Positions 6,041 through 6,898 of a stretch of DNA of 6,898 bases are shown here, in pieces (the stretch's first letter is position 1; each line of letters starts with the position of its first letter). Below the pieces are notes generated by a model. That model made no database searches, was not told where the DNA came from, and was given only the letters and a program-made list of their open reading frames with translations. The DNA is taken from the NCBI GenBank assembly GCA_003649845.1, contig QMTB01000082.1:1-6898 (forward strand). Direction: 5' to 3'. The stretch is from Thermoplasmata archaeon (lineage in GTDB: Archaea > Thermoplasmatota > E2 > DHVEG-1). Both the position numbers and the translations under genes were made by a program.

Positions 6041-6107
6041 TTGAAAGGATTGAAAAAGCTAAAAAACCCTCTTTCATAGAGGTTTTTTACCTTTTTTATT
6101 CTTTCAA
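6041..6107 (+). ncRNA. Long leader hairpin upstream of the cold-shock gene (or terminator)
   Basis: Almost the whole 67 nt folds back on itself: 6041-6047 with 6101-6107, 6049 with 6100, 6051-6058 with 6091-6098 (one G-U), 6060-6066 with 6083-6089, and 6068-6072 with 6078-6082, closing a 5-nt loop. That is about 28 pairs with two single-base bulges and two mismatches. It starts where the TATA box at 6010-6020 predicts the transcript to start and ends 13 nt before the SD of the cold-shock gene. It can be read as a structured 5' leader, or as a terminator for the amidohydrolase transcript, because the right arm carries two T-runs (6083-6088, 6092-6097). The pairing itself is directly visible; the role is inferred. 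Confidence 0.6.
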
Positions 6108-6135
6108 AAAAGTATAATAAAGGAGAAAAAAATAT

Positions 6136-6327
6136 ATGAAAGGAAACGTAAAATGGTATAACCCAAGGAAAGGATATGGGTTTATACAAGGAGAAGACGG
6201 ACAAGATGTTTTTGTACATAGAACAGATGTACCAGTAGGTGTATTCCTCAATGAGGGAGACTCCGTTGAATATGAGGTAGAAAATACAAATAGAGGTTTA
6301 AAAGCAACACATATAAAGAAATTATAA
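6136..6327 (+). CDS. Cold-shock domain protein (CspA family)
   Basis: A 63-residue single cold-shock domain, an OB-fold that binds single-stranded RNA or DNA and works as an RNA chaperone in the cytoplasm. The N-terminal MKGNVKWYNPRKGYGFI contains RNP1 (KGYGFI, 12-17), and RNP2 is VFVHR (25-29). These carry the surface aromatics W7, Y14, F16, F26 and the H28 expected for nucleic-acid stacking. The C-terminal strand NTNRGLKATHIKKL completes the barrel. Length is slightly below the 65-70 residues of bacterial CspA. AGGAG at 6121-6125 gives a good SD with 10 nt spacing. The gene stands alone behind a structured control region and in front of a strong hairpin, so it is probably monocistronic. Csp proteins are common in bacteria and patchy in archaea. 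Confidence 0.93.
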   Translation: MKGNVKWYNPRKGYGFIQGEDGQDVFVHRTDVPVGVFLNEGDSVEYEVENTNRGLKATHIKKL

Positions 6328-6350
6328 AAAGATTTTAAAAAAATTGTTTA

Positions 6351-6397
6351 CCTCTCAATTCCTCTTTTTATAAAAAACTATTTGAGGTTTTGAGAGG
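6351..6397. terminator. Bidirectional terminator between convergent genes
   Basis: The arms 6351-6364 and 6384-6397 pair over 14 positions with only two T-T mismatches, around a 19-nt loop that itself contains the palindrome TTTTTATAAAAA (6365-6376). On the plus strand a T-run follows at 6408-6413. On the minus strand the flank 6321-6347 reads as T-rich too. The position between the stops of two converging genes fits a shared transcript-end signal. Confidence 0.65.
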
Positions 6398-6411
6398 AAT
6401 CTCACTATTTT

Positions 6412-6898
6412 TTATGTAATTGGTTTAGCAGGTATACCAGCATATGTTTTACCGCTTTCTAGAATCTTATTTTGTGGTACAACAGCACCAGCAGCTACAA
6501 TAACGTTATCTTGAATTGTAACACCAGGCATTATTATAGCACCAGCTCCAATGATACAGTTATCACCAATATGTACTCTTCTAATAGTTATAGTACCTCT
6601 AGAGTAATCATGTATATGTCCATATATAATTGCATATTCCCCCATAGTAGTATTACTACCAAAAGAGGTTACACAAGGATCTTTAACTACTCCTCCAACT
6701 AAGGTATTCTCACCAATATGCATACCTAGTAGTTTGTAATAAAAATTTTTCAATCCACCTATAGGAAATATCTCCATGAGTTTACGAGCTGGGGTATATA
6801 AAGTACAGAGAAGCATCCATCTGAAAACATTCTTCTCTCTAATATTATAAGGATAAACACCAGGTTCATAGACTATATGGAATATATGTATAATTAAA
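6412..6898 (-). CDS. Left-handed beta-helix acyltransferase (hexapeptide repeat family), N-terminus outside window
   Basis: The C-terminal 161 residues of a hexapeptide-repeat acyltransferase, the type that moves acetyl or other acyl groups from CoA to sugars or related acceptors, often in surface polysaccharide synthesis. Repeats of the [LIV]-G-x4 kind run through IGENTLVGG, FGSNTTMGEYAII, then IGDNCIIGAGAIIMPGVTI and VIVAAGAVV, and it ends with the typical YAGIPAKPI coil-closing motif before the stop at 6412-6414. GHIHD supplies the likely histidine near the active site. A methionine at 6814-6816 is not the likely start: the frame stays open to the window edge with protein-like sequence (VYEPGVYP, IREKNVFRWM), so the true start is upstream. 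Isoleucine codons are split about evenly between ATA and ATT, whereas pyrD strongly prefers ATA; this might mean different origin or expression. Acceptor unknown. Confidence 0.85.
   Translation of the reverse strand, partial: LIIHIFHIVYEPGVYPYNIREKNVFRWMLLCTLYTPARKLMEIFPIGGLKNFYYKLLGMHIGENTLVGGVVKDPCVTSFGSNTTMGEYAIIYGHIHDYSRGTITIRRVHIGDNCIIGAGAIIMPGVTIQDNVIVAAGAVVPQNKILESGKTYAGIPAKPIT

Noticed and set aside
6112..6117. TATAAT resembling a bacterial -10 box before the cold-shock ATG
   Set aside because: No matching -35 element at 16-18 bp, and the gene content and other promoters look archaeal. As an archaeal TATA box it would place the start past the ATG.
6472..6702. 76-codon plus-strand frame opposite the acyltransferase
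   Set aside because: Ser/Asn/Tyr-rich low-complexity product made by antisense reading of the hexapeptide repeats.
6814..6816. Methionine codon as the start of the acyltransferase
   Set aside because: The frame stays open with protein-like sequence to the window edge and there is no SD before this ATG, so it is probably internal.

Overview
The window looks like a piece of an AT-rich archaeal chromosome. Three things point to Archaea: a radical-SAM/helix-hairpin-helix protein of a family known mainly from archaea, a dihydroorotate dehydrogenase with the archaeal-type SCPH active-site loop, and TATA boxes about 28-30 bp upstream of start codons that have no Shine-Dalgarno (SD) sequence, which is the leaderless arrangement. 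Codon use is dominated by ATA (Ile), AGA (Arg) and GGA (Gly). The lineage cannot be fixed from the sequence. RNase III and a cold-shock-domain protein are patchy in Archaea; a low-GC euryarchaeote, perhaps near Thermoplasmatota, is a guess.

Layout. Positions 1-806 have no convincing long gene. They hold several short dyads, one candidate 59-codon ORF (315-494) and, at the end, the pyrD TATA box. Positions 807-4646 are a tight four-gene plus-strand operon: pyrD, pyrK, a YjbQ/UPF0047 protein and a COG1031-type radical-SAM protein. Gaps are 2 and 11 nt, then a 1-nt overlap. Positions 4681-5977 form a second unit with its own TATA box: a short RNase III without a dsRNA-binding domain, then a nitrilase-superfamily amidohydrolase with a strong SD. 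Positions 5975-6135 are a dense control region with a dyad, a TATA box, a second dyad and a 67-nt almost fully paired hairpin, leading to a cold-shock protein (6136-6327). A strong hairpin at 6351-6397 separates it from a convergent left-handed beta-helix acyltransferase on the minus strand, whose N-terminus lies beyond the window.

How the parts fit. PyrD and PyrK form the NAD-dependent dihydroorotate dehydrogenase of pyrimidine synthesis. YjbQ and the radical-SAM protein are co-transcribed with them, and the pathway link is unknown. The part most worth following is the second half. A single-domain RNase III lies about 0.9 kb upstream of a hairpin of roughly 28 bp (two or more helical turns, the classical size of an RNase III substrate), and that hairpin sits at the predicted 5' end of the cold-shock mRNA. 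RNase III control of the cold-shock leader is an inference from this arrangement, not something shown.
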